Notes under the pieces: model-generated | Seen by the model: only the letters and a program-made list of their open reading frames with translations | What the model was told of the DNA's origin: nothing | Database searches by the model: none | Program-made: the position numbers and the translations under genes | Origin: Myxococcus virescens | Lineage (GTDB): Bacteria > Myxococcota > Myxococcia > Myxococcales > Myxococcaceae | NCBI RefSeq assembly: GCF_900101905.1 | Contig: NZ_FNAJ01000015.1 | Coordinates: 147,254 to 211,253 of the forward strand | Direction: 5' to 3' | DNA length: 64,000 bases | Shown here: in pieces, positions 63,252 to 64,000 of the stretch | Layout: the number at the start of each line of letters is the position of its first letter | How positions within the stretch are numbered: the stretch's first letter is position 1

Positions 63252-64000
63252 GCACCAGGCGCCTCTCGGCATCACGGCGAGCGGGACTCCCGTGGGCCCC
63301 GTGGCGGTCAACCCGTTGTCGGGTGCTCAACGCCTCTCGGCATCACGGAGAGCGGGACATCCTGCGGCCCCGAAGGATGCGGCGGGAGCTGCGGGTGCTC
63401 AACGCCTCTCGGCATCACGGCGAGCGGGACCCCGGGCCCGTCCCAGATGCGCAAGGTGGAGCTGGAGTGCTCAACGCCTCTCGGCATCACGGCGAGCGGG
63501 ACGCTGAATCCGCGTTCCGCCACCATCACGAACAGGTGCTCAACGCCTCTCGGCATCACGGCGAGCGGGACCCCGGGCCCGTCCCAGATGCGCAAGGTGG
63601 AGCTGGAGTGCTCAACGCCTCTCGGCATCACGGCGAGCGGGACGCTGAATCCGCGTTCCGCCACCATCACGAACAGGTGCTCAACGCCTCTCGGCATCAC
63701 GGCGAGCGGGACCGTTACCGTGCCCCTCATTATCAACTACGCCAATGCGTGCTCAACGCCTCTCGGCATCACGGCGAGCGGGACTCCTGGGCTCCTTCTA
63801 CGCCAGTCCGCGCCAGTTGCGTGCTCAACGCCTTTCGGCACCACGGCGAGCGGGACGTATCAAGCAAGAGATCATCCCCCTCGGTGCTGCGTGCTCAACG
63901 CCTTTCGGCATCACGGCGAGCGGGACCAGGGGGGTTCGAGGGCTCCCACCCCAGAAGTGATTGTGCTCAACGCCTTTCGGCATCACGGCGAGCGGGACGT
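63252..64000. CRISPR. CRISPR array 2: at least 11 repeats, continues past the window
   Basis: Same repeat family as array 1. Repeat starts: 63252 (degenerate 5' half), 63323, 63395, 63467, 63536, 63608, 63677, 63749, 63821, 63891, 63963. Spacers are 33-36 bases. Repeats 1-8 read CGCCTCTCGG; repeats 9-11 read CGCCTTTCGG, as in array 1; repeat 9 has GGCACCACGG, and repeat 2 has CGGAGAGC. The degenerate left repeat again puts the old end at the left and the leader beyond base 64000. Confidence 0.95.
63431..63712. repeat. Exact tandem duplication of two repeat-spacer units (2 x 141 bp)
   Basis: 63431-63571 and 63572-63712 are identical as read. Each holds a 36-base spacer (starting CCCGGGCCCGTCCC), a repeat, a 33-base spacer (starting GCTGAATCCGCG) and a repeat. 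It arose by recombination between repeats inside the array rather than by two separate acquisitions. Confidence 0.93.

Noticed and set aside
62922..63311. 129-codon frame on the minus strand between cluster B and array 2
   Set aside because: Its start lies in the CRISPR repeat and there is no family resemblance; third-position bias is weak.

Overview
The window looks like a chromosomal segment of a myxobacterium, most likely Myxococcus or a close relative. The DNA is very GC-rich with strong G/C third-codon bias. It encodes two large Ser/Thr kinases, a hybrid sensor kinase, a DUF2378 protein (a family largely confined to Myxococcales), a SitA5-like outer-membrane-exchange toxin, and CRISPR repeats of a kind I recall from Myxococcus. 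No rRNA, tRNA, IS element or origin was recognised.

Region 1 (1-31.3 kb) is mostly ordinary chromosome: the end of a 2Fe-2S reductase, a propeller/Y_Y_Y hybrid histidine kinase, an RDD protein, a Ser/Thr kinase, a lipoprotein subtilase, a small outer-membrane barrel, and a MauG-like dihaem peroxidase. An ECF sigma/anti-sigma/secreted caspase operon follows (13.4-16.2 kb). The caspase seems to carry its own C-terminal beta-barrel, and a lipoprotein gene lies behind it. Next come an M24 peptidase, a kelch lipoprotein, two ABC ATPases without permeases, a DUF3142 protein coupled to a 744-residue unknown, a fatty acid hydroxylase-like protein, an alpha/beta hydrolase, an AAA ATPase and a SUKH (SMI1/KNR4) protein.

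Region 2 (31.9-42.2 kb) holds a complete TolC/adaptor/RND efflux operon. It is followed by a tightly overlapping four-gene lipid operon: cNMP-binding patatin, KAS III-like enzyme, acyltransferase-like protein and SDR. The KAS III and SDR enzymes lack residues normally needed for catalysis.

Region 3 (42.2-47.4 kb) is a T6SS cargo-type cluster (A): a thiolase-fold protein on the minus strand, then on the plus strand a stand-alone PD-(D/E)XK nuclease-like protein, a candidate immunity protein, a TIGR02270/HEAT protein, DUF2169 and a PAAR-like DUF4150 protein. Region 4 (47.4-54.1 kb) returns to household genes: a methyltransferase coupled to a kinase/AAA/TPR regulator, ExoD, DUF2378 and an NAD(P)-binding protein.

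Region 5 (54.1-64 kb) is an accessory conflict island. Degraded fragments precede a SitA5-like lipoprotein toxin with a nuclease-like C-terminus and a pentapeptide-repeat partner. CRISPR array 1 (9 repeats) follows, then a second T6SS-cargo cluster (B, minus strand: TIGR02270, DUF2169, thiolase-fold, DUF4150 fused to a deaminase-like toxin, SUKH immunity), then CRISPR array 2 (11 repeats, running off the window). Both arrays share one repeat family and flank cluster B. Clusters A and B carry the same accessory set in different orders, and both thiolase-fold proteins have Arg where ketosynthases have the catalytic Cys. No tss core genes and no cas genes are present, so delivery and CRISPR machinery must be encoded elsewhere.
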